A program made the position numbers and the translations under genes. Shown here piece after piece: positions 43,217 to 52,242 of a DNA stretch of 64,000 nucleotides. Below the pieces are notes generated by a model. That model did not search any database, was not told where the DNA came from, and saw only the letters and a program-made list of their open reading frames with translations. Source of the stretch: Cephaloticoccus primus (lineage in GTDB: Bacteria; Verrucomicrobiota; Verrucomicrobiia; Opitutales; Opitutaceae); contig NZ_LSZQ01000011.1 in assembly GCF_001580015.1 (NCBI RefSeq), positions 1 through 64,000 on the forward strand, written 5' to 3'. Numbering within the stretch: position 1 is the stretch's first letter; the number at the start of each line of letters is the position of its first letter.

Positions 43217-44326
43217 ATGTCCATCTCCCAGCAGAGTTTAGAGAAAGTTTACCAGGTCGGTGAGCGCCGTTTCCTGCTCAATGAGCCCGCCGCGGAGGCC
43301 GCGCTGGCCGCCAAGCGCGTGATTAACGGCGAGCGCTCGCAGCAGTTCAGCCTTTTCCCGCTCAAGTACCCGTGGGCCTACGAGCTGTACCGCACGATGA
43401 AGGCCAACCACTGGGAGCCCGAGGACATCCCGATGGGCAAGGACATCGAGCAGTGGCGCGACCCGCTGGCCGTCACCGATGTCGACCGCTGGATCATCCG
43501 GATGGGGCTGGGCTATTTTTCGGCGGCCGAGGGGATCGTGGGCGACAATGTGCAGCACGTGACGCGCGAGCTGGTCACCGCGCCCGAGCTCCGGCTCGTG
43601 ACCAGCCGCCATGCCCACGAGGAGAACATCCACGCCGACTCGCTGCTGTACATGATCGCCTCGCTGGGGCTCAACCCGCACGAGTGCGAGGCGATGTTTG
43701 ACGACATCCCGACGATCGTCCGCAAAAACGAATTCGTCACCCGCAACTCCAGGGACCTGCGCGTGGGGCTCGATTTTACGCAGCCGCAGAACATCCAGCT
43801 CTACGCCAAAAACATGTTCCTGTTTGGGCAGTGCATGGAGGGCACGCAGTTTTACGGGCTGTTCGGGATGATCCTCTCGCTGTACCGGCAGAACAAGTTC
43901 CCGGGCGTCGGGCAGATGTTTCGCTACACGCTGCGCGACGAGTCCAACCACATCGAGAACTACCGGAACTTGTTCATGGACCTGGTCGAGGAGAACCGCG
44001 CGATCTGGACGCCCGAGTTTCGCGAGGAGCTGCGCGAGATGATGCACGAGGCGATCACGCTGGAAAAGGACTTCATCCGCGACTGCCTGCCGGTGAATGC
44101 GGTGGGCCTCAGCCTCGACGACTTCCTGACCTACATCGACTACATCGCCGATCGGCGGCTGGAGAGCTGCGGACTGGAGCCCTTTTCCAAGGAGGAGATC
44201 CGCAACCCGCTGCCCTGGCTGGCGGAGATGATGGATATCAAGAAGGAGCAAAACTTCTTCGAGGGCCGCGTCACCGAGTACCAGAAGGCCTCCTCGCTGA
44301 CCCACGAGAGCGACGACGATCTCTGA
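43217..44326 (+). CDS. nrdB: Ribonucleoside-diphosphate reductase subunit beta 1, class Ic-like (no radical Tyr)
   Basis: The 369-residue metal subunit generates the oxidant for NrdA. Metal ligands by alignment with E. coli NrdB: Glu105 (Asp84 there), Glu136, His139, Glu208, Glu242 and His245. The radical tyrosine position (Tyr122) is Leu143 in EENIHADSLLYMI, and the Asp84 site is Glu, both as in chlamydial class Ic proteins that use a Mn/Fe centre. Tyr237 corresponds to the relay Tyr222 of the chlamydial protein. The C-terminus (TEYQKASSLTHESDDDL) has the Tyr and acidic tail that dock on NrdA. It is first in a three-gene operon. Confidence 0.92.
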   Translation: MSISQQSLEKVYQVGERRFLLNEPAAEAALAAKRVINGERSQQFSLFPLKYPWAYELYRTMKANHWEPEDIPMGKDIEQWRDPLAVTDVDRWIIRMGLGYFSAAEGIVGDNVQHVTRELVTAPELRLVTSRHAHEENIHADSLLYMIASLGLNPHECEAMFDDIPTIVRKNEFVTRNSRDLRVGLDFTQPQNIQLYAKNMFLFGQCMEGTQFYGLFGMILSLYRQNKFPGVGQMFRYTLRDESNHIENYRNLFMDLVEENRAIWTPEFREELREMMHEAITLEKDFIRDCLPVNAVGLSLDDFLTYIDYIADRRLESCGLEPFSKEEIRNPLPWLAEMMDIKKEQNFFEGRVTEYQKASSLTHESDDDL

Positions 44327-44445
44327 ATCCTCCCGTCCCTCCTTCCCTCCCATCGCACCTCGCACTTCGCCGCGCGCCCGTTCGCTCGCTCTTCCGCCCA
44401 CTCACTCACTCTCCCTTTCACCGCGCAGATCCACGTCCCACACCC

Positions 44446-45531
44446 ATGCAGAAAGTGTTTCAAATCGGCCCCCGCTCCTTTGCCCTGGACCAGGCCAAGG
44501 CAGAGCAAGTGTTTGCGGGGAAACGGGTCATCAACGGCTACGAGACGATGACCTTCAACCTCCTGCCGCTCAAGTACCAGTGGGCCTACGAGCTGTATCG
44601 CGCGATGAAGGCCAACCACTGGGATGCCGAGGAGCTCTCGATGGCGCGCGATGTGGCGCACTGGCGCGACGTGCGCGTGGTGAGCGATGCCGAGCGCGAC
44701 ATCATCCGGCTGGCGATTGGCTACTTCTCTGCAGCGGAGGCGATGGACGGCTACGCGGTGCGCTACGCGACGCGCGAGCTGGTCACCGCGCCGGAGCTCA
44801 AGCTCGTCCTCGGTCGCCATACGCACGAGGAAAACGTGCACACCGACTCGCTCGTGCACATGATCGGCGGCCTGGGGCTCAACCCGCACGAGTGCGAGGC
44901 GCGCTTCCGGGAGGCCTGCGAGCGCGGCCGCCCCGCCGAGCTCTCCGAGCGTATTTCGCCCGAGTTTAACCGCGCCCTCGACCTCACCCGCCTTGAGAAC
45001 AAGCAGCTTTTTGCCAGGACGATCTTCCTCTTCGGCCAATGCCTGGAGGGCACAAGGTTTTGCGGTCTCCACGCGCTCGTTCTCTCGCTCCACGCCCAGG
45101 GCAAGTTCCCGACCATCGGCCAGATTTTCCGCAATACGCGGCGCGATGAAGCCCAGCACATCGAGTTCTTCCGCAACCTGTTTTTGGAGCTGATCAAGGA
45201 AAACGGCGAGCTGTGGACGGAGCCTTTCAAGGCCGAGCTGCGCGAGTTGATGCGCGAGGCCATCGAGCAGGAAAAGACCTTCGTCACTGTGGGGCTGGGA
45301 GCCGAGATGGTGGCCGCCGCGGGCCTCGGCCTCGACGAGCTGCTGGCCTACCTCGACTACGTGGGCGACCGCCGGCTCGAAGGCTGCAACCTGGCTCCGC
45401 TCTCCGCCACTGCCGCGAAAAATCCGCTGCCCTGGCTCGACGAACTCATCGGCCTGGGCTCCGCCGGGGCCCAACCCCACGAATACCAGAAAACCGCGTC
45501 GCTGCACCAATCCAGCGACGACGATCTCTAA
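44446..45531 (+). CDS. Ribonucleoside-diphosphate reductase subunit beta 2, class Ic-like paralogue
   Basis: The 361-residue protein is clearly homologous to the preceding NrdB but divergent. Metal ligands are kept: Glu98, Glu129, His132, Glu201, Glu235 and His238. The radical site is Leu136 in EENVHTDSLVHMI. The relay tyrosine present in the first copy is Asn230 here (FRNTRRDEAQH), and the RFY motif is RFC. The docking tail HEYQKTASLHQSSDDDL is like that of copy 1, so both should bind the same NrdA. It is not degraded. Start ATG 44446; 119 bases separate it from copy 1, and nrdA follows after 48. Confidence 0.9.
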   Translation: MQKVFQIGPRSFALDQAKAEQVFAGKRVINGYETMTFNLLPLKYQWAYELYRAMKANHWDAEELSMARDVAHWRDVRVVSDAERDIIRLAIGYFSAAEAMDGYAVRYATRELVTAPELKLVLGRHTHEENVHTDSLVHMIGGLGLNPHECEARFREACERGRPAELSERISPEFNRALDLTRLENKQLFARTIFLFGQCLEGTRFCGLHALVLSLHAQGKFPTIGQIFRNTRRDEAQHIEFFRNLFLELIKENGELWTEPFKAELRELMREAIEQEKTFVTVGLGAEMVAAAGLGLDELLAYLDYVGDRRLEGCNLAPLSATAAKNPLPWLDELIGLGSAGAQPHEYQKTASLHQSSDDDL

Positions 45532-45579
45532 CCTTTTACCTCCAGAAAACCGCAGCCCCACCGCTCACACTCCGTTCCC

Positions 45580-48500
45580 ATGACACCCTCCGCTCTCGAA
45601 TACGATCTCGCCCTCAAGAAAACCGTCCACACGCCCGTCGAGCAAAAGCCGCACTACCCGTGGCGCGAGGCGTTGGAGGGCGAAGCGGCGGCCGAGCTCT
45701 TGCCGCCGCCGCCAGTGACGCTGCTTTGCCCGCATGGCGAGGAGCCTTTTGCAATGGAGGAAGTGGCCGACACGCTCGGCAAGGCCCTCACCAACGTCCG
45801 GCTCGCCCAAGGGCAGAAGGACATTTTCAACGACGAATCGCGCGCGTGGGTGCGCCGCATTTGCCGCGAGCTCTCGGAAAACCTCGCTACGCTCGCCCGC
45901 GAGCGCGGCCCGCTAAAACTCACGCTGGCCGAGCTCTACGAGCTGATCGAGAAAACCCTCGTCGACAACAACGAGTACTTCGTCGCCAAGAGCCTGCTGC
46001 TCAACCGCTCGCGCAAGCTCTCGCTGATCGACCGCCCCGCCAGCAGTCCGGCACTGGCGCACACGCAACTACGCGTCATCCGCCGCAATAACCAGGTCGT
46101 CCCGTGGAGCCCGCAGAAGGTCGAGATCGCGCTGCGCAAGACCTTCCTCTCGCTCGAGAGCGACTCGGCGCCCGCAGCCGAGATCACCCGCGCCGTCACC
46201 GAGCGCGTCAAGGCCTCGGCTCAGGCGCTCGTCCACATCGAGGAAATTCAAGACCTCGTGGAAGAGGAGCTCATGAAGTCCGGCCACTACAAGGCGGCCA
46301 AGGCTTACATCCAGTTCCGCGAGCGCGCCGCTGCACTGCGCGCCGCCGCCGCGGCCGGCCAGAGCGAGGACGGCGGGGCAGGGGCGGATTCGCTGGGCGT
46401 TTCCGGGCTCGGCACCGCTGCCGCCGAGGGCGCGAGCACCGACGAGACGGGCGTCCCCACCACGATCCCCGCCGGACAGGAAACGCTCGTGATGGTCAAG
46501 AAGCCCGACGGCACGAACGTCTTCTGGGACGGAGCGGATCTTAAAAAGCGGATCGAGTTTGCCAGCCTGGGGCTCGACCTCTGCCTCGGTGCCGAGGAGA
46601 TCGAGGCCGAGCTGCGACGCGCCGTCTACGACCAGATCACGCAAAAAGACCTCGATGCGACCATCATCCTGAACTCGAAGACGCTGATCGAGCAGGACGC
46701 CGATTTCGCGAAGTTCGCGGGCCGCATCCAGCTCAGCTACCTTTACGAAGAAGTCCTGGGCTGGGACATCCTGCGCGACGGCATCGGCGCGCTGAAGACT
46801 GCGCACCAGCGCGCGTTCAAGAAGTACCTGGAGCACGGCGTCGCCATCAAGCGGCTCAACCCGCGGCTGCTCGACTACGACCTCTCGAAGCTCGCCGCCG
46901 TGCTCGATCCGAGCGCCGACCTGGAGTTCGATTTCCTGGGCATCCAGACGCTCTACGACCGCTACCTGATCATCGACAAGACGAGCTCGCCCGCGCGCCG
47001 CCTGGAGACCCCGCAGTTCTTCTGGATGCGCGTGGCGATGGGCCTCATGCTCGACGAGCCTGCGGGCACCCGCGAGGACAAGGTCACCGCCCTGTACGCG
47101 CTCTACAAAGGCCGCCGCTTTTGCAGCTCCACGCCCACGCTCTTCAACTCCGGCACGCTGCACTCCCAGCTCAGCTCCTGCTACCTCTATTACGTCGATG
47201 ACTCGATTGAGGGCATCATGCTGCGCGGCATTGCCGAAAACGCCTTCCTCTCCAAGTGGGCGGGCGGCCTCGGCGGCTCATGGACGGCGGTGCGCGGCAC
47301 CGGTGCCTACATCGGCGGCACCAACGGCGAGTCCCAGGGCGTCATCCCCTTCCTCAAACTGCACAACGACCAGCTCGTGGCCGTAAACCAGGGCGGCAAA
47401 CGCAAGGGCTCCGGCTGCGCCTACATCGAGTCCTGGCACAACGACGTGTTTGAGTTTCTCGAGCTGCGCAAGAACACCGGTGACGACCGGCGGCGCACGC
47501 ACGACATGAACACCGCCAACTGGATCCCCGACTTGTTCATGAAGCGCATGGAAGCGCGCGAATCGTGGACCCTGTTTCGCTCCAACGAGGTGCCCGACCT
47601 GCACGAGCTCTACGGCAAGAAATTCGAGGAAGCCTACCTGCACTACGAGCAGCTCGCCGAAGCGGGGGAGATCTACGGCCAGAAAATCCAGGCCATCGAC
47701 CTGTGGAAGCGCATGCTCTCCATGCTCTTCGAGACCGGCCACCCGTGGATCACCTTTAAAGACCCCTGCAACCTGCGCTCGCCGCAAGACCACGTCGGCG
47801 TCGTCCACTCCTCGAACCTGTGCACCGAGATCACGCTCAACACCAGCAACGACGAGACCGCCGTCTGCAACCTCGGCTCGGTCATCCTCGAAAACCACCT
47901 GCTGCCCGACGGCTCGCTCGACCATGCCAAACTGCGCGAGACGATCCGCATCGCCATCCGCGCGCTGGACAACGTCATCGACATCAACTTCTACCCGACC
48001 GAGGCCGCCGCCCGCTCCAACCAGCGGCACCGCCCCATCGGCATGGGCGTCATGGGCCTGGCCAATGCGCTTTACCTGAAGGGCGTTGCCTTCGCCTCGG
48101 AGGCGGCGGTCGAGTTTAACGACGAAGCGATGGAGGCGATTGCCTATTACGCTTACGAAGCCTCCAGCGACCTTGCCGCCGAGCGCGGCACCTACTCCAG
48201 CTACAAAGGCTCCAAGTGGGATCGCGGCCTCCTGCCGCAAGACACGCTCGACCTCCTCGAGCGCGAGCGCGGCCTGCAAATCAAGGTCCCGCGCGGCGGC
48301 CTCATGGACTGGGAGCCGCTGCGCGCAAAAATCGCCAGGCAAGGCATGCGCAACAGTAACGTGCTGGCGATCGCACCCACGGCCACGATCTCGAACATCA
48401 CCGCGACCTCGCCCTGCATCGAGCCCACCTACAAAAACCTCTTCGTTAAGAGTAACCTCTCTGGCGAATTCATCGTGCTGAACCCCTTCCTCGTGCGCGA

Positions 48501-49029
48501 CCTCAAGGCGCGCGGACTGTGGAACCGCCAGATGATCGACCACCTGAAGTACTACGACGGCGAGCTCGGCGACATTCCCGGCCTGCCCGCCGACCTTAAG
48601 GAAAAATACCGCACTGCCTTTGACATCGAGTACCGCTGGATCATCGAGGCCGCCGCGCGCCGCCAAAAGTGGATCGACCAATCGCAGTCGGTAAACCTGT
48701 GGATCAAGACGCCCGACCTGAAGACGCTCAGCCACATGTACCGACACGCCTGGCACACCGGCCTGAAGACCACCTACTACCTGCGCAGCGCGGCCGCCTC
48801 GACTATCGAGAAAGCGACCGTCTCGGTGAAAAAAGAAGTGCGCGGCGCCGTGGCGGGTGGAGCCGGAGAGGCAGGCGGGGTGGGAGTGGCGGGCGGGGCT
48901 GCGGCCACGCTCGGTACGGCCGCCGCACTGGCGGCGCCCGTGCCCACGCGCACCTACACCGAAGCCGAAAAACGCGCCTGCTCCATCGAGGCCATGCGCA
49001 ACGGCGAGGAATGCGAAGCCTGCCAATAG
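45580..49029 (+). CDS. nrdA: Ribonucleoside-diphosphate reductase subunit alpha, class I, with three ATP-cone domains
   Basis: The 1149-residue catalytic subunit makes deoxynucleotides. Three N-terminal ATP-cone-like domains are apparent at about 46-150, 158-260 and 303-400, the last two opening with the standard pattern (LRVIRRNNQVVPW; TLVMVKKPDGTNVFW). The barrel has active-site Cys534 (SSCYLY), Cys748 and Glu750 (NLCTEI), Cys763 (VCNLGS), the radical-path Tyr1066-Tyr1067 (TTYYLRS), and the C-terminal redox pair Cys1145/Cys1148 (CEACQ). A Gly/Ala-rich linker of about 40 residues precedes the tail. It is longer than usual class I NrdA because of the extra cones. Confidence 0.95.
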   Translation: MTPSALEYDLALKKTVHTPVEQKPHYPWREALEGEAAAELLPPPPVTLLCPHGEEPFAMEEVADTLGKALTNVRLAQGQKDIFNDESRAWVRRICRELSENLATLARERGPLKLTLAELYELIEKTLVDNNEYFVAKSLLLNRSRKLSLIDRPASSPALAHTQLRVIRRNNQVVPWSPQKVEIALRKTFLSLESDSAPAAEITRAVTERVKASAQALVHIEEIQDLVEEELMKSGHYKAAKAYIQFRERAAALRAAAAAGQSEDGGAGADSLGVSGLGTAAAEGASTDETGVPTTIPAGQETLVMVKKPDGTNVFWDGADLKKRIEFASLGLDLCLGAEEIEAELRRAVYDQITQKDLDATIILNSKTLIEQDADFAKFAGRIQLSYLYEEVLGWDILRDGIGALKTAHQRAFKKYLEHGVAIKRLNPRLLDYDLSKLAAVLDPSADLEFDFLGIQTLYDRYLIIDKTSSPARRLETPQFFWMRVAMGLMLDEPAGTREDKVTALYALYKGRRFCSSTPTLFNSGTLHSQLSSCYLYYVDDSIEGIMLRGIAENAFLSKWAGGLGGSWTAVRGTGAYIGGTNGESQGVIPFLKLHNDQLVAVNQGGKRKGSGCAYIESWHNDVFEFLELRKNTGDDRRRTHDMNTANWIPDLFMKRMEARESWTLFRSNEVPDLHELYGKKFEEAYLHYEQLAEAGEIYGQKIQAIDLWKRMLSMLFETGHPWITFKDPCNLRSPQDHVGVVHSSNLCTEITLNTSNDETAVCNLGSVILENHLLPDGSLDHAKLRETIRIAIRALDNVIDINFYPTEAAARSNQRHRPIGMGVMGLANALYLKGVAFASEAAVEFNDEAMEAIAYYAYEASSDLAAERGTYSSYKGSKWDRGLLPQDTLDLLERERGLQIKVPRGGLMDWEPLRAKIARQGMRNSNVLAIAPTATISNITATSPCIEPTYKNLFVKSNLSGEFIVLNPFLVRDLKARGLWNRQMIDHLKYYDGELGDIPGLPADLKEKYRTAFDIEYRWIIEAAARRQKWIDQSQSVNLWIKTPDLKTLSHMYRHAWHTGLKTTYYLRSAAASTIEKATVSVKKEVRGAVAGGAGEAGGVGVAGGAAATLGTAAALAAPVPTRTYTEAEKRACSIEAMRNGEECEACQ

Positions 49030-49044
49030 GGCCAACCGGAGAAG

Positions 49045-49357
49045 TGGCCCGCGCCGCCAGCGGGGTCGGTGACCACTTCCATTTAATTTGCGATTTTGTC
49101 CGTGCGCTGCGCGCCCGAACAAAATCGCAAATTTAACGGGGCATCCCCCTGTCGCTTCGCGACAGGGAGTGGGGCATCAAACGCGGATGAAGCGAAAACC
49201 CATTGGGACGCGGCGAAAAAGTTGACGGGTTAAACTCCCACCTGACCGGAGGTCAGACTCATTCAACTGTGCGGTTTGTTGCTGTGCGGAACGCACGGCA
49301 CGCAAACCGCACAGTAAATGGCCGTGGCGACCCGCCACCGCTCCACGCGCAGTGGAG
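49045..49357. repeat. Modular multi-hairpin intergenic repeat, copy R7 (inverted)
   Basis: After the nrdA stop: palindrome aatttgcgattttg (49085-49098) with caaaatcgcaaatt (49120-49133), a ccctgtcgc/gcgacaggg hairpin (49147-49167), gaagcgaaaacccattggg, the 'tgtgcgg' hairpin (49265-49315), gtggcgacccgccac, and ctccacgcgcagtggag (49341-49357). It lies between convergent genes and may act as their shared terminator. Confidence 0.85.
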
Positions 49358-49375
49358 AGGGGGGGGCATCAATCC

Positions 49376-50119
49376 TCAGCGGTAGGCGAGCCACTCGGGT
49401 GAGGCGTATTGCTCCATGAGGCCTTCGACTGCTGCGTCGGGAAAGTCGGGCCAGCCCACTGCTTCGGTTTCGACAGCTAGGGCGGTGGAGAGCGCCGCTG
49501 CAAAATCGGCGTAAAACTGTTCCCAGTCGGTTGCTTCGCCTCCGGCTGCGGCGCGGCTTACGGAGCCCTGGAAGAGGAGTCCGCGCTTCGTGCGTTTTTG
49601 GGCGGCGCCGGCCATTTTTTCACCCGTGTCGGCTCGGATGACGTCGAAGCACTCTGCGCGCTGGAAACACACGTCTGCCGGTCGGGGCTTTTTCATGTGG
49701 GTTGCGGCGTCGCAGTCGGTGGCGGCTTCCCTGAGCTTTACGACGGCGGGCAAGCCTTGCTGCGCGAGTGCCGCCGCGAGCGCGTTGTGGACGAGTTGGT
49801 AGCTCTGCGAAGCGGGCCGCGCCTCAAGCTCGTGCCCGCGCGGGATCACCAGTGCGTAGGTCCAGTCGTTGCGGTGATCGACGACTCCGCCGCCTGTCGC
49901 GCGGCGCATCAGCTCGAAGGGCTCTTCGATGCCCAGTGCAGTGAGTTGCTCGCGGACGAGTGCCAGCTTTTGCCCATAACCAAAAGTTATGGCGGGCTGG
50001 CTCCAGTCGTAGTGTCGCAGCCGGACGGCTTCTTCAGGGTAGTGCTGAAGCAGGAGAAAGTCGGTCGCCATATTTTCGGCGGCGCTGCCGCAGCGCTCGG
50101 TGAGCAGGTGGAGCTTCAT
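49376..50119 (-). CDS. Lipoate--protein ligase A/LipM family protein
   Basis: The 247-residue protein has the lipoyl/biotinyl ligase fold: ENMATDFLLLQHY at the start, RRATGGGVVDHRNDWTYAL (the lipoate loop) and GEKMAGAAQKRTKRGLLFQGS with the catalytic Lys. It attaches or transfers lipoyl or octanoyl groups; which cannot be told. The downstream side is a repeat element. Confidence 0.82.
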   Translation of the reverse strand: MKLHLLTERCGSAAENMATDFLLLQHYPEEAVRLRHYDWSQPAITFGYGQKLALVREQLTALGIEEPFELMRRATGGGVVDHRNDWTYALVIPRGHELEARPASQSYQLVHNALAAALAQQGLPAVVKLREAATDCDAATHMKKPRPADVCFQRAECFDVIRADTGEKMAGAAQKRTKRGLLFQGSVSRAAAGGEATDWEQFYADFAAALSTALAVETEAVGWPDFPDAAVEGLMEQYASPEWLAYR

Positions 50120-50226
50120 GGCGAATCGCGGGGCGTGGTGGAGTGGGGGGGCGTGGACTCGATTGGCGGTGGGGACTTTTCGGTTGTCGTGGGCGCGCCT
50201 CTTTTGGGGTTGCGCGGTTTTGCGGC

Positions 50227-51009
50227 CTATTGGGCGTGGCTCCCTCCGCCAAGCTCCGCAGCAGGGAGGATGATCTCAAAGATCGCGCCTGCATTTTCCC
50301 CGTTACGCGCAGTGACTGTGCCGCCACTGCGTGTTACGATGCCGTGCACGACGGAAAGTCCCAGGCCCACGCCTTTGCCTGTCGGTTTGGTGCTGAAGAA
50401 GGGCTCGAAAATCTTGCCGCGCGCAGCCTCATCAATTCCCGCGCCGTTGTCGGCGATGCTGAGGGCGACTGTGCGCTCCGGGCGGCGCAGCTCGGTTCGC
50501 ACGATCACCGTTGCGTCGGGAGCCCCGGCTACGGCGTCGCGCGCATTGGTGCAGAGGTGGTGCAGCACTTGTTTAAACTGCTCGGGGTCAGTCTGCACCT
50601 GGCAGGGCGCCTCGGTGGTTTCCACGCGCAGTGCCGCTGCGCTGGGGGCGAGCACTTCGATCAGGTGCTCGTGCTGCGCGCGGACGATCTCGTTGAGATC
50701 GACGACTCGGGGCTGAAACGCTTGCCGCCCGCCAAAGGAGAGCAGCAGTCGGGAGAGCTCGATGGCTTTTTTGCCCGCCTTGTGAATCTCGGCGACCTGG
50801 TCGGCGATGTCGGGCTGGCCCGCGAGCTCCGGGGCGAGCATCTCGCAGTAGCCGTTGATGACCGAGAGCAGGTTGTTGTAATCGTGCGCGGCACTGCCTG
50901 CGAGCCGCGCCACGGCGTCGAGTCGGTCAGCCTGGGCTTGGGCGCGCTCGGCTTCGAGCAGGCGCAGTGCTTCGGCGAGGCTGGTCGGCGTATGAGGCGT
51001 CGATGTCAT
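50227..51009 (-). CDS. Soluble sensor histidine kinase without a sensor domain
   Basis: The 260-residue protein has a short coiled N-terminus (EALRLLEAERAQAQADRLDAV), an H-box GSAAHDYNNLLSVI with phosphorylatable His42, and an HATPase domain: N box HHLCTNARDA, G1 DNGAGI, F box FEPFFSTKPTGKG, G2 GVGLGLSVVHGI. No membrane segment, PAS or receiver domain is present. The 'AHDYNNLL' form is typical of NtrB/hybrid-like kinases that receive signals through partners. Its target regulator is unknown. Confidence 0.9.
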   Translation of the reverse strand: MTSTPHTPTSLAEALRLLEAERAQAQADRLDAVARLAGSAAHDYNNLLSVINGYCEMLAPELAGQPDIADQVAEIHKAGKKAIELSRLLLSFGGRQAFQPRVVDLNEIVRAQHEHLIEVLAPSAAALRVETTEAPCQVQTDPEQFKQVLHHLCTNARDAVAGAPDATVIVRTELRRPERTVALSIADNGAGIDEAARGKIFEPFFSTKPTGKGVGLGLSVVHGIVTRSGGTVTARNGENAGAIFEIILPAAELGGGSHAQ

Positions 51010-51059
51010 GGCGTTTTAATATGGCGGTGAGTTTTTGAGGAAGGCTGGCGCGTCTGAAC

Positions 51060-51698
51060 TCAGGGCGAGAGCCGCTCGACTAGCCAAGCCCTGTTTTCGG
51101 CGCGGCGGTAGCGCAGCCGGTCGTGCAGGCGGCTGGGGCGGCCTTGCCAGAACTCGACTGTTTCGGGGGTGAGCCGGTACCCACCCCAGTACGGCGGCAG
51201 CGGCACGGGCCGCCCCGCGTACTGGGCTTCCAGTGCGCGGAAGCGCTCCTCAAGCGTTTCCCTGCTGGGGATGGGGCTGCTCTGATGCGAGGCCCATGCG
51301 CCAAGCTGGCTCGCGTGCGGGCGGCTCTGGAAATACGCGAGCGCCTCCTCGCGGGAGACCGGGGCGACGGCCCCGCTGATGATGATTTGCCGCTCCATCG
51401 GCAGCCACGCGAAGAGCAGCGTAGCCTGCGGGTTCTCGGCGAGCTCGCGCCCCTTTTGGCTCTCGAAATTCGTGTAAAAAACAAAGCCGCGCGCATCGAC
51501 GTTTTTGAGCAACACGATCCGCGCCGAGGGGCGGCCCGTGCGCGACGCCGTGGCCAGGGTCATCGCGTTGGGCTCAAGGATTTGGGCGGCTTGCGCCTCT
51601 CCAAACCACTTGTCGAACTGGCGGAACGGGTCCTCCGCCAAGTCCGCCTCATGTAGCCCGGCTAGGCTGTATTCCTGTCTGAGATTGGCCAACGACAT
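51060..51698 (-). CDS. pdxH: Pyridoxamine 5'-phosphate oxidase
   Basis: The 212-residue FMN enzyme oxidises pyridoxine or pyridoxamine phosphate to PLP. Signatures: [85 protein letters not shown] and [10 protein letters not shown] with WLVERLSP at the end. ATG 51698 gives the usual length. pdxA, another B6 gene, lies 2.5 kb away but is not in the same operon. Confidence 0.97.
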   Translation of the reverse strand: MSLANLRQEYSLAGLHEADLAEDPFRQFDKWFGEAQAAQILEPNAMTLATASRTGRPSARIVLLKNVDARGFVFYTNFESQKGRELAENPQATLLFAWLPMERQIIISGAVAPVSREEALAYFQSRPHASQLGAWASHQSSPIPSRETLEERFRALEAQYAGRPVPLPPYWGGYRLTPETVEFWQGRPSRLHDRLRYRRAENRAWLVERLSP

Positions 51699-51918
51699 AG
51701 GCCGCCATGAGAAGGGCTGACCCGACCCACAGGCAAACCCCAAGAAGGTCGCGAAATGAAGTAGGACACGGGGAGTTCCCTGCTGGCGGTTGTGGTACTT
51801 GGGGAGGGCGCGCTCAGCTCCGCGCTTTGGCGAGCGCCCGTCTCCCGAGCGCCCATCTCCTGAGCGCCTGAACGCAAAAACCTCCGCCGGAAAGCGAGCG
51901 GAGGTTTTTGAAAACTGG

Positions 51919-51992
51919 CGGGATGGACGGGACTCGAACCCGCGGCCTTCTGCGTGACAGGCAGACGCTCTAACCAACTGAGCTACCACCCC
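51919..51992 (-). tRNA. tRNA-Asp (anticodon GTC)
   Basis: On the minus strand: acceptor GGGGTGG with CCATCCC, D arm GCTCAGTTGGTTAGAGC, anticodon loop CTGTCAC (GTC), T arm GCGGG-TTCGAGT-CCCGT, discriminator G. CCA is not encoded. Confidence 0.95.
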
Positions 51993-52099
51993 AGAAAAGG
52001 GGAAAGGAGGCGGACGCTAGGAGCCGCCCTTCCGGCGTCAAGCGCGCTTTTTCCTTGTGGGGAAAACCATGCGGCATAGGCCCATCTGGGCACTGTTTT

Positions 52100-52173
52100 G
52101 CGGCGGTAGCTCAGTCGGATAGAGCAACGGTTTTCTAAACCGTCGGTCGTGGGTTCGAGTCCCACCCGCCGTA
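52100..52173 (+). tRNA. tRNA-Arg (anticodon TCT)
   Basis: Acceptor GCGGCGG with CCGCCGT, D arm GCTC...GAGC, anticodon stem ACGGT/ACCGT around TTTCTAA (TCT), T arm GTGGG-TTCGAGT-CCCAC, discriminator A. No duplicated 3' end or integrase was seen next to it. Confidence 0.95.
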
Positions 52174-52242
52174 ACAGAAAAGGTAGGGGAAAGCGGTTGG
52201 CAGTGCGCGTTTGCTTGGAGCATTTGTGCTGTCGATGTTGTC

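Noticed and set aside
47278-49122. A 614-codon open frame antisense to nrdA, and similar long antisense frames across the DEAD-box helicase, TonB receptor and quinone reductase genes
   Set aside because: High GC with strong third-position bias keeps the opposite strand open. The sense proteins have clear family motifs and the antisense translations have none.
52100-52173. tRNA-Arg(TCT) as another integration site
   Set aside because: No integrase, no duplicated 3' end and no composition change lie beside it.
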